From NCBI RefSeq assembly GCF_001553785.1, contig NZ_LOJP01000001.1:4117637-4181636 (forward strand): a DNA stretch of 64,000 nucleotides. Direction: 5' to 3'. Of this stretch, positions 45,316 through 53,125 are shown piece by piece. Source of the stretch: Actinoplanes sp. TFC3 (GTDB taxonomy: Bacteria; Actinomycetota; Actinomycetes; Mycobacteriales; Micromonosporaceae). The position numbers and the translations under genes were made by a program. Below the pieces are notes generated by a model. The model was not told the origin of the DNA. It saw nothing but the letters and a program-made list of their open reading frames with translations, and made no database searches. The first letter of the stretch is position 1, and the number at the start of each line of letters is the position of its first letter.

Positions 45316-45340
45316 CTACCCGTTTCGATCACCGCTAATC
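45316..45340 (-). promoter_or_regulatory. Candidate SigB-type promoter of the repeat-peptide/JmjC operon
   Basis: On the minus strand GATT, 15 bases, GGGTAG, ending 32 bases before ATG 45283. It fits GNNT-N14-16-GGGTA of SigB-type factors except in the last base. Confidence 0.45.
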
Positions 45341-45355
45341 GGGAAGACCGCACCC

Positions 45356-46096
45356 GTGCTGGTGATGGGCACCTCAGGCTGGCAGTACAAGGACTGGCGC
45401 GGCGACGGCCGGCTGTATCCCGCGAAGCTGCCACAACGGCTCTGGCTGGAGAAGTTCGCCGAGTCGTTCGCCACCGTTGAGGTCAACAACGCGTTCTACC
45501 GGTTACCGGAGCGCACCACGTTCGAGAACTGGCGCAGCCGTACCCCGGCCGGGTTTTGCTTCGCGGTCAAGATGAGCCGGTACCTGACCCACGTCAAGCG
45601 GCTGAAGGAGCCGGCCGAGCCGGTGGGCCGCTTCCTCGAACGGGCGACAGCGCTGGGTGACAAGCTCGGCCCGGTGCTGCTGCAGTTGCCGCCGACGCTG
45701 AAGGTGGACGTGGACGCCCTCGACGAGACGTTGTCGCTGTTCCCGCGCGAGATCAAGGTGGCTGTCGAGCCGCGGCACGACAGCTGGTGGACCAATGCCG
45801 TCCGCGACGTGCTGACCAGCCACAACGCAGCGCTGTCGTGGGCCGACCGCAAGGGTCACCCGGTGACGCCGCTGTGGCGCACGGCGGACTTCGGCTATCT
45901 GCGGCTGCACGAGGGCCGGGCGCACCCCTGGCCGCACTACGGGCGGACGGCGCTGGGGACCTGGCTGGATCGGCTTGTGGACGTACCGGCTCATGTGTAT
46001 TTCAACAATGATCCAGGCGGCGCGGCAGTAACCGACGCGACCACCATGGCCGCGCTGGCTCGCCGTCGCGGTCTCGATGTCACCCCCACCCCGTAG
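45356..46096 (+). CDS. DUF72 (YecE-like) family protein
   Basis: A 246-residue TIM-barrel protein of the DUF72 family. It begins with MGTSGWQYKDWRG near the N terminus and carries the family blocks FYRLP, FCFAVKMSRYLTHVKRL and VYFNNDPGG. The activity of the family is not established; a nuclease or metal-binding role has been suggested. GTG 45356 is preferred, with GTG 45362 and ATG 45365 as alternatives. It is divergent from the repeat-peptide operon. A second DUF72 gene lies at 48.3 kb. Confidence 0.85.
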   Translation: MLVMGTSGWQYKDWRGDGRLYPAKLPQRLWLEKFAESFATVEVNNAFYRLPERTTFENWRSRTPAGFCFAVKMSRYLTHVKRLKEPAEPVGRFLERATALGDKLGPVLLQLPPTLKVDVDALDETLSLFPREIKVAVEPRHDSWWTNAVRDVLTSHNAALSWADRKGHPVTPLWRTADFGYLRLHEGRAHPWPHYGRTALGTWLDRLVDVPAHVYFNNDPGGAAVTDATTMAALARRRGLDVTPTP

Positions 46097-46099
46097 GGT
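46094..46099 (+). promoter_or_regulatory. -10 element TAGGGT of the aminotransferase gene
   Basis: TAGGGT, 7 bases, GTG 46107. It overlaps the last codon and stop of the preceding DUF72 gene. Confidence 0.5.
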
Positions 46100-46106
46100 G
46101 GTCGGA

Positions 46107-46889
46107 GTGCTGAACGTCGAGTTGAACGGGCGTGCGCCCGACGTGGCCGAGCTGCACCGGCTGGTCTCGGTGAACTACGGCCACTTCACCAGCCTGCAGG
46201 TGCGTGACGGCCGGGCCCGCGGGCTTGCCCTGCACCTGGCCCGGCTGGCGGACGGCGCCGAGGAACTGTCCGGCCACCGCGTCGGCGTCGCCGAAGAACA
46301 CCGCCTGCTCACGCTGATCCGGCACGCGCTGGGCCCGGTGCGCGACGCCTCCGTACGGGTGACCCTGGTGCCCGGCCCGCAGCCCGACTCGCCGCCGGAC
46401 GTGCTGGTGTCGATTTCGGACCCCGAGCCGCGGCACCCCGGGCCGCCGCTGCGCCTCCAGAGCGTTCGCTACGCCCGTGACCTTCCCGAGCACAAGCATC
46501 GCGGCACGTTCATGCTCAACTACCACCGCCGCGAGGCCCGGCTGGCCGGCTTCGACGACCGGGTCTTCGTCACCGCTGACGGCAGTGTCAGCGAGGGTAC
46601 GGCCTGGAACGTGGCGCTGTGGGACGGCGAGCAGGTGGTGTGGCCGGCCGCCCCGATGCTGCGCGGCGTGACCATGGTGCTGCTGCAGATCGCCATGTCG
46701 ATGAACGGCACGCCGTGGACGCTGCGCCCGGTCGACGCGAGCGAGCTGACCACGTTCGCCGGCGCCGCGACGGTCAACTCGACAGGCATCAGCGACGTCG
46801 CCAGCATCGACGAGGTGCCGCTGGTGGATCACCGGCTCGCCAAGATCCTTGCCGAGACCTGGAACGAGGTCCCCTGGGACGAGTTGTAG
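46107..46889 (+). CDS. Class IV aminotransferase-like PLP enzyme
   Basis: A 260-residue fold-type IV PLP enzyme (branched-chain/D-amino acid aminotransferase or ADC lyase group). The N-terminal LNVELNGR and VNYGHFTSLQVRDGRARGLALHLARL and the C-terminal half with DDRVFVTADGSVSEGTAWNVAL match the family. The PLP lysine is probably in PEHKHRGTF. GTG 46107 is supported by TAGGGT seven bases before it. The exact substrate cannot be decided. Confidence 0.85.
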   Translation: MLNVELNGRAPDVAELHRLVSVNYGHFTSLQVRDGRARGLALHLARLADGAEELSGHRVGVAEEHRLLTLIRHALGPVRDASVRVTLVPGPQPDSPPDVLVSISDPEPRHPGPPLRLQSVRYARDLPEHKHRGTFMLNYHRREARLAGFDDRVFVTADGSVSEGTAWNVALWDGEQVVWPAAPMLRGVTMVLLQIAMSMNGTPWTLRPVDASELTTFAGAATVNSTGISDVASIDEVPLVDHRLAKILAETWNEVPWDEL

Positions 46890-46902
46890 AGGCTGCCCCT
46901 GT

Positions 46903-47688
46903 CTATCCGCCGATGGCTGCGATCGCGGCGGGCACGTTGACATAGTCGCGCAGATGCACGATCAGGCCGTCGCGCACGCTGAGCACCATGATGTGCGGCA
47001 GCACGAAGACACCGGTGACCGGGCTGGTGCCGGCGGCTTCCTACTCGACGACGATCGTGCCCGGGTCGGCGGTGTCGTGCACGGCCCGCTCCCGGTAGCG
47101 CTCGTAGGTGAGCTGGTTGGCACGCCAGCCTTTGGCGATCCAGGTCATGATCGCGTCGCGGCCCACCAGGCGGGACGGCACACCGGCCGGGGTGAACGGG
47201 AATTCCAGGACCGCGCCGGTGGCGTACAAGGCGCCCATGCCGTCGACGGACTGCTCGATCGAGGCGCGGCGGAAGCGCTCCAGCACCTCCCGCGGACCTG
47301 CGATGCGGGCGGTGCGGGCGGCGCTGACCTTGCGGTGGCTGATCCGCCAGCCCTCGGGCCGGCGGGTGACGACGTCGTCATAGGTGACGCTCCCCGCCGT
47401 CCCATCGCGGTTGATCGCGAGCCCCTTGGATTGCACCCGGGCCTCGCCGTCGCCGGTGGGCACGATGACGATATTGGTGACGTGATGCGCGAGGGGGCCG
47501 GCCGGTCGGCCAGCCGTGTGCAGTGCGGCGATCCCGTGGATGGTGCCGCGGCCGAAATCCTCCAGGTCGTAGATCACGTCCGGGGTGAACAACCGGTCGG
47601 CGCCCTGCGGATCGGCGGCGTCGGTGAGGTGGCCGTGCAGGTTGATCAGATCGGTGATGGCGTCGCGGTCCGGGTCCGGCAGCGTCAT
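46903..47688 (-). pseudogene. Two-domain SnoaL-like gene with an in-frame TAG
   Basis: From ATG 47688 (AAGGGG six bases upstream) a SnoaL-like domain of about 125 residues is complete. A second SnoaL-like domain begins and is cut by TAG at 47041-47043. The same frame continues without shift to 46903 and completes the domain (SPVTGVFVLPHIMVLSVRDGLIVHLRDYVN). A single base change, for example Tyr TAC to TAG, explains it. Either the gene is broken, the 215-residue product still works, or this is a sequencing error. SnoaL proteins are small cyclases, isomerases or hydrolases. Confidence 0.8.
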
Positions 47689-47713
47689 GGGACACCCCTT
47701 AAGCTGAAGCATG

Positions 47714-47729
47714 GTCCGGTTATCCGGAC
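47714..47729. promoter_or_regulatory. GTCCGG-TTAT-CCGGAC operator
   Basis: A perfect 6-4-6 inverted repeat in the 52-base space between the divergent SnoaL-like and TetR genes. It is the natural binding site for the TetR regulator and would control both. Confidence 0.65.
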
Positions 47730-47740
47730 GGTAACGGACT

Positions 47741-48313
47741 GTGTCCCCGGTTAGCAAGGGTGAGGTGGTTGAGCTGCGCGCGGATGCCCGCCGGAACTAT
47801 GAGCGGCTGGTCGAGCAGGCCCGCCTGGCGTTCGCCGAGTCCGGGGTGGATGCCTCGCTGGATGACATCGCGCGGCGCGCCGGGGTCGCCAGCGGAACGC
47901 TGTACCGGCATTTCCCCACCCGGCTCGACCTGGTCGAGGCGGTGCTGGCCGGGCAGATCGCCGAGCTGGCCGGGCTGGGCCGCGGGCTGCTCACCGCCGA
48001 CGACGAGTTCGAGGCGCTGGCCACCTGGCTGCGAGCCACCCTGCAGCACGCGCTGACCTACCGCGGGCTGGCCGCGACGGTGCTCAACTCGGCGCTGAAT
48101 CGTAGCAGCGGGCTGGCCGCGACGTTGCATGCCGAACTGCTGGACGTGGGCGCCGCCCTGCTCGAACGCGCGCGCAAGGCCGGTGTGGTGAATATCGGGG
48201 TGCGCACGGATGACGTTTTCAAAATGGTGAGCGCGATCGCGTGGACCACTCAGCAGGACCCTGCTCCGGCCGACCGTTTGCTGACGTTACTAGTCAACGG
48301 GCTACGCACTTAA
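47741..48313 (+). CDS. TetR-family transcriptional regulator
   Basis: A 190-residue repressor. The helix-turn-helix is at about 35-65 (SLDDIARRAGVASGTLYRHFPTRLDLVEAV); the rest is the helical ligand domain. It is divergent from the SnoaL-like gene and both share a palindromic operator, so the SnoaL gene is its likely target. GTG 47741 is used; a later in-frame GTG at 47762 is possible. Its stop overlaps that of the convergent DUF72 gene. Confidence 0.9.
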   Translation: MSPVSKGEVVELRADARRNYERLVEQARLAFAESGVDASLDDIARRAGVASGTLYRHFPTRLDLVEAVLAGQIAELAGLGRGLLTADDEFEALATWLRATLQHALTYRGLAATVLNSALNRSSGLAATLHAELLDVGAALLERARKAGVVNIGVRTDDVFKMVSAIAWTTQQDPAPADRLLTLLVNGLRT

Positions 48314-49176
48314 CCGAGCAAGTCGATGAGCGTTTGCGCATTGCGCTGGGCGTTGTCGGAGTAACAGTTGTTCAGAAAGACCTGCGTGCGTTGGGTCTGC
48401 CCGGCCAGCTCCCGCAGTTTCGGCACCCATGACGCCAATTCCTGCTTCGAGTAGTCGTAGCCGAACTTTTCCTGGATGTTCTTACTGGTCCACTTCTCGC
48501 TGTGGCCGTGGAAGCGCACGACCGACAGCTCCGCGGTGGCTTCCACGATTGGCGGGACCGACGATTTGTGGCCCTGCGGCATGTCCACGCAGACCAACGG
48601 CAGTTCGTTGTCGCGCAGGAAGGCCAGCGTCTCGGCGGCGTTCTCGCCCTCGAACCACGAGGCGTTGCGGAACTCGAACACCGGGCGCAGCGGCCGGCAC
48701 CGGGCCACGACCTCGCGCAGGTAGTCCTTGTGGGATCGGCGGATCCCCCACCACGGCGGGAACTGGAACAGCAGCGCGCCGAGCTTGCCCGCTGCGACCA
48801 GGGGATCAAGAGCGGACAGAAACCTGGTCCAGATGTCCTCGTACGTCTGCGGCTCAAGATCGTCGGGGTAGATGTTCTTCTTGTCCGTGCCGGGGCGCAG
48901 GTCCTTGTAGATCGCCGAGACCTTGGTCGGGTGCCCGGTCAGCAGACTGAACGCCTTGATGTTGAAGGTGAACCCGGCCGGGGTGCGCTCGGCCCACAGC
49001 CGCGCGGTCTGCTCGGCCGGCGGGCCGTAGTAGGACGAGTCCACCTCGACCACCGGGAACTGCTTGGCATAGTAGGCGAGCCGCTTCTGCGGATTGTCGG
49101 CCGACTCCGGATACCAGCCCGAGGCGATCAGCGTCTTGTCCGTCCACGACGCCGTGCCGACCTGGATCTCACCCAT
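48310..49176 (-). CDS. DUF72 (YecE-like) family protein
   Basis: A 288-residue TIM-barrel DUF72 protein: EIQVGTASWTDKTLIASGWYP at the start, VEVDSSYYGPP, FNIKAFSLLTGHPT and VFLNNCYSDNAQRNA at the end. It is a different branch from the DUF72 gene at 45.4 kb and has an insert near 90-110. GGAG lies eight bases before ATG 49176. The biochemical role is unknown. Confidence 0.88.
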   Translation of the reverse strand: MGEIQVGTASWTDKTLIASGWYPESADNPQKRLAYYAKQFPVVEVDSSYYGPPAEQTARLWAERTPAGFTFNIKAFSLLTGHPTKVSAIYKDLRPGTDKKNIYPDDLEPQTYEDIWTRFLSALDPLVAAGKLGALLFQFPPWWGIRRSHKDYLREVVARCRPLRPVFEFRNASWFEGENAAETLAFLRDNELPLVCVDMPQGHKSSVPPIVEATAELSVVRFHGHSEKWTSKNIQEKFGYDYSKQELASWVPKLRELAGQTQRTQVFLNNCYSDNAQRNAQTLIDLLG

Positions 49177-49197
49177 ATGTGTGCTCCGATACCAACG

Positions 49198-49232
49198 GTC
49201 CGCCGCCCGTCAGCGTGCGACGGACGGCGGAC
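49198..49232 (-). terminator. Terminator hairpin after dksA/traR
   Basis: GTCCGCCG (49198-49205) pairs with CGGCGGAC (49225-49232), and the stem continues with CCGTC/GACGG after one mismatch. It lies 14 bases after the DksA/TraR-like stop. Confidence 0.7.
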
Positions 49233-49245
49233 CGGAAACGCTGGG

Positions 49246-49668
49246 TCAGCCCGCGCGACGTTCGCGGTTGGTCTTGCAGTGCACGCACGTCGTGGCCGAC
49301 GGGAACACCTCGAGCCGCTCCACCGGGATGGGGTTCGAGCACCCCTCACAGTTGCCGTAGGTCCCGTCGTCCAGACGCTGCAGGGCAACCTCGGCCTGCG
49401 TACGCCGGTCGAGCAGGGTACGCAGCAGCGATGACGCCGCGTCGCGTTCGGCGGTCTTCGATCCACTGTCCGCCTGGTCGTCACCGGCAGCGTCGCCGAT
49501 CTCGACCAGCCGCAGCCGCTGGTTCTCCGCGACAGCCTCCTCGTATTCGAGGTTCAGGTCGTTGAACCGGGTCTGCAGCAGCGCCCGGAGCTGCTCGACA
49601 TCCTCGATCGAGCGACTCCTGGCGGTGTCGGCACCTTTACCCGTGATGACCGCGCTGTTGACGAGCAT
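49246..49668 (-). CDS. DksA/TraR-family zinc-finger protein
   Basis: A 140-residue protein with an N-terminal coiled coil (about 20-90) and the C4 zinc finger CEGC...CVHC near 107-131. DksA/TraR proteins insert a coiled coil into the RNA polymerase secondary channel and tune the response to starvation. In actinobacteria such proteins are often stress-induced. ATG 49668 has GGGGAG five bases upstream. A near-perfect SigB-type promoter stands about 85 bases upstream. Confidence 0.9.
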   Translation of the reverse strand: MLVNSAVITGKGADTARSRSIEDVEQLRALLQTRFNDLNLEYEEAVAENQRLRLVEIGDAAGDDQADSGSKTAERDAASSLLRTLLDRRTQAEVALQRLDDGTYGNCEGCSNPIPVERLEVFPSATTCVHCKTNRERRAG

Positions 49669-49752
49669 GTGTGCTCCCCCTGCCTTCCCTCTGCCCCTGC
49701 CGGTGGCACATCCCCCGCGCCAGCCCCTCGTGTACCACCGTGGAGCCGCGAG

Positions 49753-49777
49753 ATACCCGCCGGCGAAGATCCCAAAC
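49753..49777 (-). promoter_or_regulatory. SigB/SigF-type promoter of dksA/traR
   Basis: On the minus strand GTTT (49777-49774), 15 bases, GGGTAT (49758-49753), an exact match to the SigB/SigF consensus. It gives a 5' UTR of about 78 bases. Confidence 0.65.
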
Positions 49778-49881
49778 GGGATCCCCGCAAAAAAGTAACC
49801 GCAGCATAACTGTCAGTGCTCGTTACCGCCACGGACTGGACGAAAAGGCCGCCAAGTCCCAGGTCAAAGGCGTTGATTCAC

Positions 49882-50523
49882 TCATCCCCCGGGCCGGTCG
49901 GGCTCGACCAGGGCGGGGCGGCGGGGGTCGTCGAGGCGCACCACGACGTCGGCGAACGCGGCCGGGTCGACTTCGTCGTGGTAGCGCTGCAGCGCGGGTA
50001 GCGTCCACTGCTCATCCGGCGCGGTGCGCCGCTGCAGCGCGGCACTCGACAGGTGCAGGTGGACGGTCAGCTCGAAGGGCAGCCCCGCGCCGAGCAGCAA
50101 CGGGCCATCCATGATCACCACGGCATGGCGTGGCAGCTCGCGGTAGGGCTCGCGGGCCGCCCGGTCGGCGGCGGCGTCCCACAGCCGCGTCACGATGCGC
50201 CCGCTGCCGCCGGGCGCGGCCGGGTCGAGCACCTCGCGGCGCAGCCCGGCCTCGTCCAGCCAGCCCTGGTAGTACGAGTCGGGGTTGGTCCGGCCGAACT
50301 CCAGCCGCAACGAGGCCGGGCGCAGGAAGTCCGCTGCCGACACCCGGGTCGCCGGGCGCCCCAGCGACCGCAGCGGGTCCACCAGGGCGTCAGCGAGCGC
50401 ACCGGGGTCACCCGCGGCCGGTCCGTCGACCGCGATCCGCACGCGGCCCTGCGGCCACTGCGCGACCACGCGCTCGGCCAGCTCCCCGGCCAAATTGATG
50501 ATCGAAACCGGACGCACGCGCAC
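49882..50523 (-). CDS. Uridine kinase-like protein without a P-loop lysine
   Basis: A 213-residue protein of the uridine kinase/P-loop NTPase type. The core fits the family: VRIAVDGPAAGDPGALADAL in the P-loop position, YYQGWLDEAGLR and VVIMDGPLLL. The nucleotide-binding GKT/S is missing (GDPG), so ATP binding is doubtful or altered. GTG 50523 is chosen because TAGGGT ends six bases upstream. That hexamer begins inside the stop codon of the upstream winged-helix gene. Function unknown. Confidence 0.75.
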   Translation of the reverse strand: MRVRPVSIINLAGELAERVVAQWPQGRVRIAVDGPAAGDPGALADALVDPLRSLGRPATRVSAADFLRPASLRLEFGRTNPDSYYQGWLDEAGLRREVLDPAAPGGSGRIVTRLWDAAADRAAREPYRELPRHAVVIMDGPLLLGAGLPFELTVHLHLSSAALQRRTAPDEQWTLPALQRYHDEVDPAAFADVVVRLDDPRRPALVEPDRPGG

Positions 50524-50529
50524 CGGCAA

Positions 50530-50535
50530 ACCCTA
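50530..50535 (-). promoter_or_regulatory. -10 element TAGGGT of the uridine kinase-like gene
   Basis: TAGGGT, 6 bases, GTG 50523. The first three bases are the TAG stop of the upstream winged-helix gene. Confidence 0.5.
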
Positions 50536-51081
50536 GCCCTGCGGGTCCACCACGATCAGGGCGTCGTCGGCGAGGCGGTAGCCCACCCCGTAGACGGTGG
50601 TGATCAGCGGCACGTCGTTCATCTTGACCCGCAGGCGGCGCACGTGGACATCGACCGTGCGCTCGCCGGTGTGCTCGTAGCCCCAGACGGCGGTGAGCAG
50701 CTGGGTGCGGCTGAACACCCGGCGCGGGTGGTCGGCGAGGAACTGCAGCAGGTCGAACTCCAGCCGGGTCAGCGGCATCAACTCACCGGCCACCAGCACC
50801 TGGCGCGAGGCCAGCAGCAGGCGCACCTCGACCCCGGGACGACTGAGCACGGCCGGCAGCTCGGCGGCCAGCGGCTCCTCGACCTCCACCGACCCGTCAC
50901 CGGCCTCAACGAGCTCACAGACCGCCTCGAGCAGGCGCCGGGCCTGCGGCGGCAGCGACTCCCCGGTGAGGGGGATGTTGAACGTCACGGTCAGCGCCGC
51001 GGGCGGCTTGATCGTGGCGACGACGGAACCGGTGGTCACTTGATGTCGTCCGTGACGTCCCGCCAGCGCCGTGACCGGCAT
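50533..51081 (-). CDS. Stand-alone OmpR-type winged-helix regulator
   Basis: A 182-residue DNA-binding protein. The C-terminal half (about 85-175) is a clear OmpR/PhoB winged helix: LMPLTRLEFDLLQFLADHPRRVFSRTQLLTAVWGYEHTGERTVDVHVRRLRVKM and TVYGVGYRL. The N-terminal part (about 15-80) is not a receiver domain; it is short and has no phospho-acceptor pattern. ATG 51081 has GGGGAG five bases upstream. It precedes the uridine kinase-like gene. Signal and targets unknown. Confidence 0.85.
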   Translation of the reverse strand: MPVTALAGRHGRHQVTTGSVVATIKPPAALTVTFNIPLTGESLPPQARRLLEAVCELVEAGDGSVEVEEPLAAELPAVLSRPGVEVRLLLASRQVLVAGELMPLTRLEFDLLQFLADHPRRVFSRTQLLTAVWGYEHTGERTVDVHVRRLRVKMNDVPLITTVYGVGYRLADDALIVVDPQG

Positions 51082-51258
51082 GTCTGCTCCCCTTCGAAAG
51101 AAATGGAAACGCGGCCACCGTAAACGCGGCTGCCATTTAATCTCGTTAACCGCGATCGATATTTCCGGGGGCGCATCACAACGGTCAAGGCGGCATCCAC
51201 ATAGTGGGAAGACCGTTCCATGAACCGTTTTTTGCCTCCGCAAGAAATGCGATTACCG

Positions 51259-51684
51259 TCACGTCGCCAATCGGAGGTCACCCGTTTGCGCGGACCCGGA
51301 ATTGTTACCGTTCGCCGGGGGCGGCAACCGCCATCCGGGCACCGAGGGCCAGCGCACCGTCAGCACCACGGTCTCCTCGGCACCGGCCTGCCAGGAATGG
51401 TCGTGACCGGGCCCCCAGACCACGTAGTCACCCGGTTCGCGCAACAACACGGTGCGATCGCGCAACTCGATGTCGAAGCAGCCGCGGATCAGCACCAGCA
51501 GCGCCGTACGGGTCTCGTGGGTGGCCCAGGCCGCCCGGCGCTCCCCCGGCGGGTGCACTCCCCATTTCACCTCGACCTCGTCGCTGTGCAGCAGATCGCC
51601 CCGCGGCATGAAATGGCCGAGCAGCCAGCCCTGGTTGCGCACACCGTCCGCACCGGCCCGGCCGGCGTAGACCCCGTCGGTCAC
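51259..51684 (-). CDS. Cupin-like small protein
   Basis: A 141-residue beta-barrel protein with a cupin pattern: WGVHPPGERRAAWATHETRTALLVLIRGCFDIEL then LREPGDYVVWGPGHDHSWQ. The two His clusters could bind a metal. It starts with GTG 51684 with a G-rich ribosome site eight bases upstream. It is divergent from the ankyrin gene. Function unknown. Confidence 0.75.
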   Translation of the reverse strand: MTDGVYAGRAGADGVRNQGWLLGHFMPRGDLLHSDEVEVKWGVHPPGERRAAWATHETRTALLVLIRGCFDIELRDRTVLLREPGDYVVWGPGHDHSWQAGAEETVVLTVRWPSVPGWRLPPPANGNNSGSAQTGDLRLAT

Positions 51685-51730
51685 GTGCTGAACCCCCCCA
51701 TCCGTGAATGTGGCGCGCAGATTAGCACCG

Positions 51731-51736
51731 TAGGCT
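51731..51736 (+). promoter_or_regulatory. -10 element TAGGCT of the ankyrin gene
   Basis: TAGGCT, 7 bases, ATG 51744; leaderless start likely. Confidence 0.55.
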
Positions 51737-51743
51737 GAGGCGC

Positions 51744-52136
51744 ATGGCCGAGGAATGGGATGCTGAAACCCTGGCGTTCGCGCACCGCATGTTCGACCTG
51801 GCCCGCACCGGCGGCGCCGAGGAGCTGGCCGGCCAGCTCACCCACGGGCTGCCCGCCAACCTCACCAACGACAAGGGCGACACGCTGCTGATCCTCGCGG
51901 CGTACCACAACCACCCACCCACGGTCGCGGCGCTGCTGGCCCACGGCGCCGACCCGGCCCGGGTCAACGACCGCGGCCAGAGCGCCCTGGCCGCCGCGGT
52001 GTTCCGCAAGAACGCCGAGACGGTCAAGCTACTGCTCGGCGCCGGCGCCAAGCCCTCGGACGGCAGCCCGAATGCCACCGAGACCGCGGCCTTCTTCGAC
52101 CTGCCCGAGATGGCAGCGCTGCTGCGCGGCGAATGA
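51744..52136 (+). CDS. Ankyrin-repeat protein
   Basis: A 130-residue protein with about three ankyrin repeats (KGDTLLILAAYHNHPPTVAALLAHGADPARVNDRGQSALAAAVFRKNAETVKLLLGAGAKP). It should mediate protein binding. Small ankyrin proteins of this form occur next to catalases in some bacteria, but here it overlaps a DUF3500 gene by four bases (ATGA) and is cotranslated with it. Confidence 0.92.
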   Translation: MAEEWDAETLAFAHRMFDLARTGGAEELAGQLTHGLPANLTNDKGDTLLILAAYHNHPPTVAALLAHGADPARVNDRGQSALAAAVFRKNAETVKLLLGAGAKPSDGSPNATETAAFFDLPEMAALLRGE

Positions 52137-53044
52137 GCCTGCCGGTGGACATGACCCGCGCGGCCGCAGCCCTGCTGGCGGCCCACCCGGCGGCGCGGGC
52201 CGAGCTGGACGACCGCAACCGCCGCTGGATCAACTACACCCCGGTTCCCGACCGGCCCGGCGCCGGCTTCGACGAGCTGAGCCCGCCGGCCCGCAAGGCC
52301 GCGCACCGGCTGCTCGCCACGGCGCTGAGCGAGGGTGCGTTCGCCCAGGCGATGGCGGTGATCGCCCTGGAGGAGGTGCTCGACCGGCGCGAGGGCGGCC
52401 GGCGAGGCCGGCACAGCCAGGACTACCGGGTGATCGTGTTCGGCACGCCCGGCGACGACGCGTGGGCGTGGCGCTTCGAAGGCCACCATCTGTCGGTGAG
52501 CATGACGATCGCGCAGGGTCAGGTGTCCCCCGCGCCGGTGTTCCTCGGGGCCAACCCGGCGCGCGTGGACGTGCTCGGGCGTGCGGTGCTGCGGCCGCTG
52601 GGCGTGGAAGAGGATCTCGGGCACGAGCTGCTGCGCTCGTTGTCCCCGAGAGCGCGGGAAGCGGCGGTGGTGGCCGGCGTGGCGCCGTACGACATCAGGA
52701 CCTCAACCCAGCCGCGCAGCCGCCTGATCACGCCCGCCGGGGTTGCCCGCAGCCGGCTGCGGCTGCACGAGCGCTCGCTACTGGACCAACTGCTCACCGT
52801 GTATCTGAGCCGGCTGCCCGACGAGCTGGCAGCGGCGCTCGACCCGGCCGGCGGCGAGGTCCACTTCGCCTGGGAGGGGCCGCCGCAGCTGGGCACCGCG
52901 CACTACTACCGGCTGCAAGCCGACGACCTGGTGATCGAATTCGACCAGACCACGGCGGACGGCAACCACGCCCACTCCGTGCTGCGCCGCCCGCGCGGCG
53001 AGTTCGGCGAGGACATCCTCGCCGACCACCATCGATCTTCCTAG
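52133..53044 (+). CDS. DUF3500 family protein
   Basis: A 303-residue protein of DUF3500, recognised by RRWINYTPVPDRPGAGFDELSPPARKAAHRLLATALS and WAWRFEGHHLSVSMTI and by TAHYYRLQADDLVIEFDQTTADGNHAHSVLRRP. The family has no proven activity. Conserved His residues in GHHLS and NHAHSV may bind metal. It is cotranslated with the ankyrin gene. Its stop lies in the left arm of a large inverted repeat. Confidence 0.85.
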   Translation: MSLPVDMTRAAAALLAAHPAARAELDDRNRRWINYTPVPDRPGAGFDELSPPARKAAHRLLATALSEGAFAQAMAVIALEEVLDRREGGRRGRHSQDYRVIVFGTPGDDAWAWRFEGHHLSVSMTIAQGQVSPAPVFLGANPARVDVLGRAVLRPLGVEEDLGHELLRSLSPRAREAAVVAGVAPYDIRTSTQPRSRLITPAGVARSRLRLHERSLLDQLLTVYLSRLPDELAAALDPAGGEVHFAWEGPPQLGTAHYYRLQADDLVIEFDQTTADGNHAHSVLRRPRGEFGEDILADHHRSS

Positions 53045-53125
53045 GTTCTCTTTCGTAGGGGTGGCCGGAGCCAGGCGGCGGCTGGGCCCGCCGCAGCCCG
53101 GCCATCCCCTGCGAACAGAACCTAG
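53041..53125. terminator. Large symmetrical hairpin between DUF3500 and secA2
   Basis: CTAGGTTCT (53041-53049) pairs with AGAACCTAG (53117-53125), and inner arms around AGGGG-TGGCCGG and CCGGCCATCCCCT pair again. Both convergent genes have their TAG stop inside the outer arms. It can end transcription in both directions. Confidence 0.7.
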
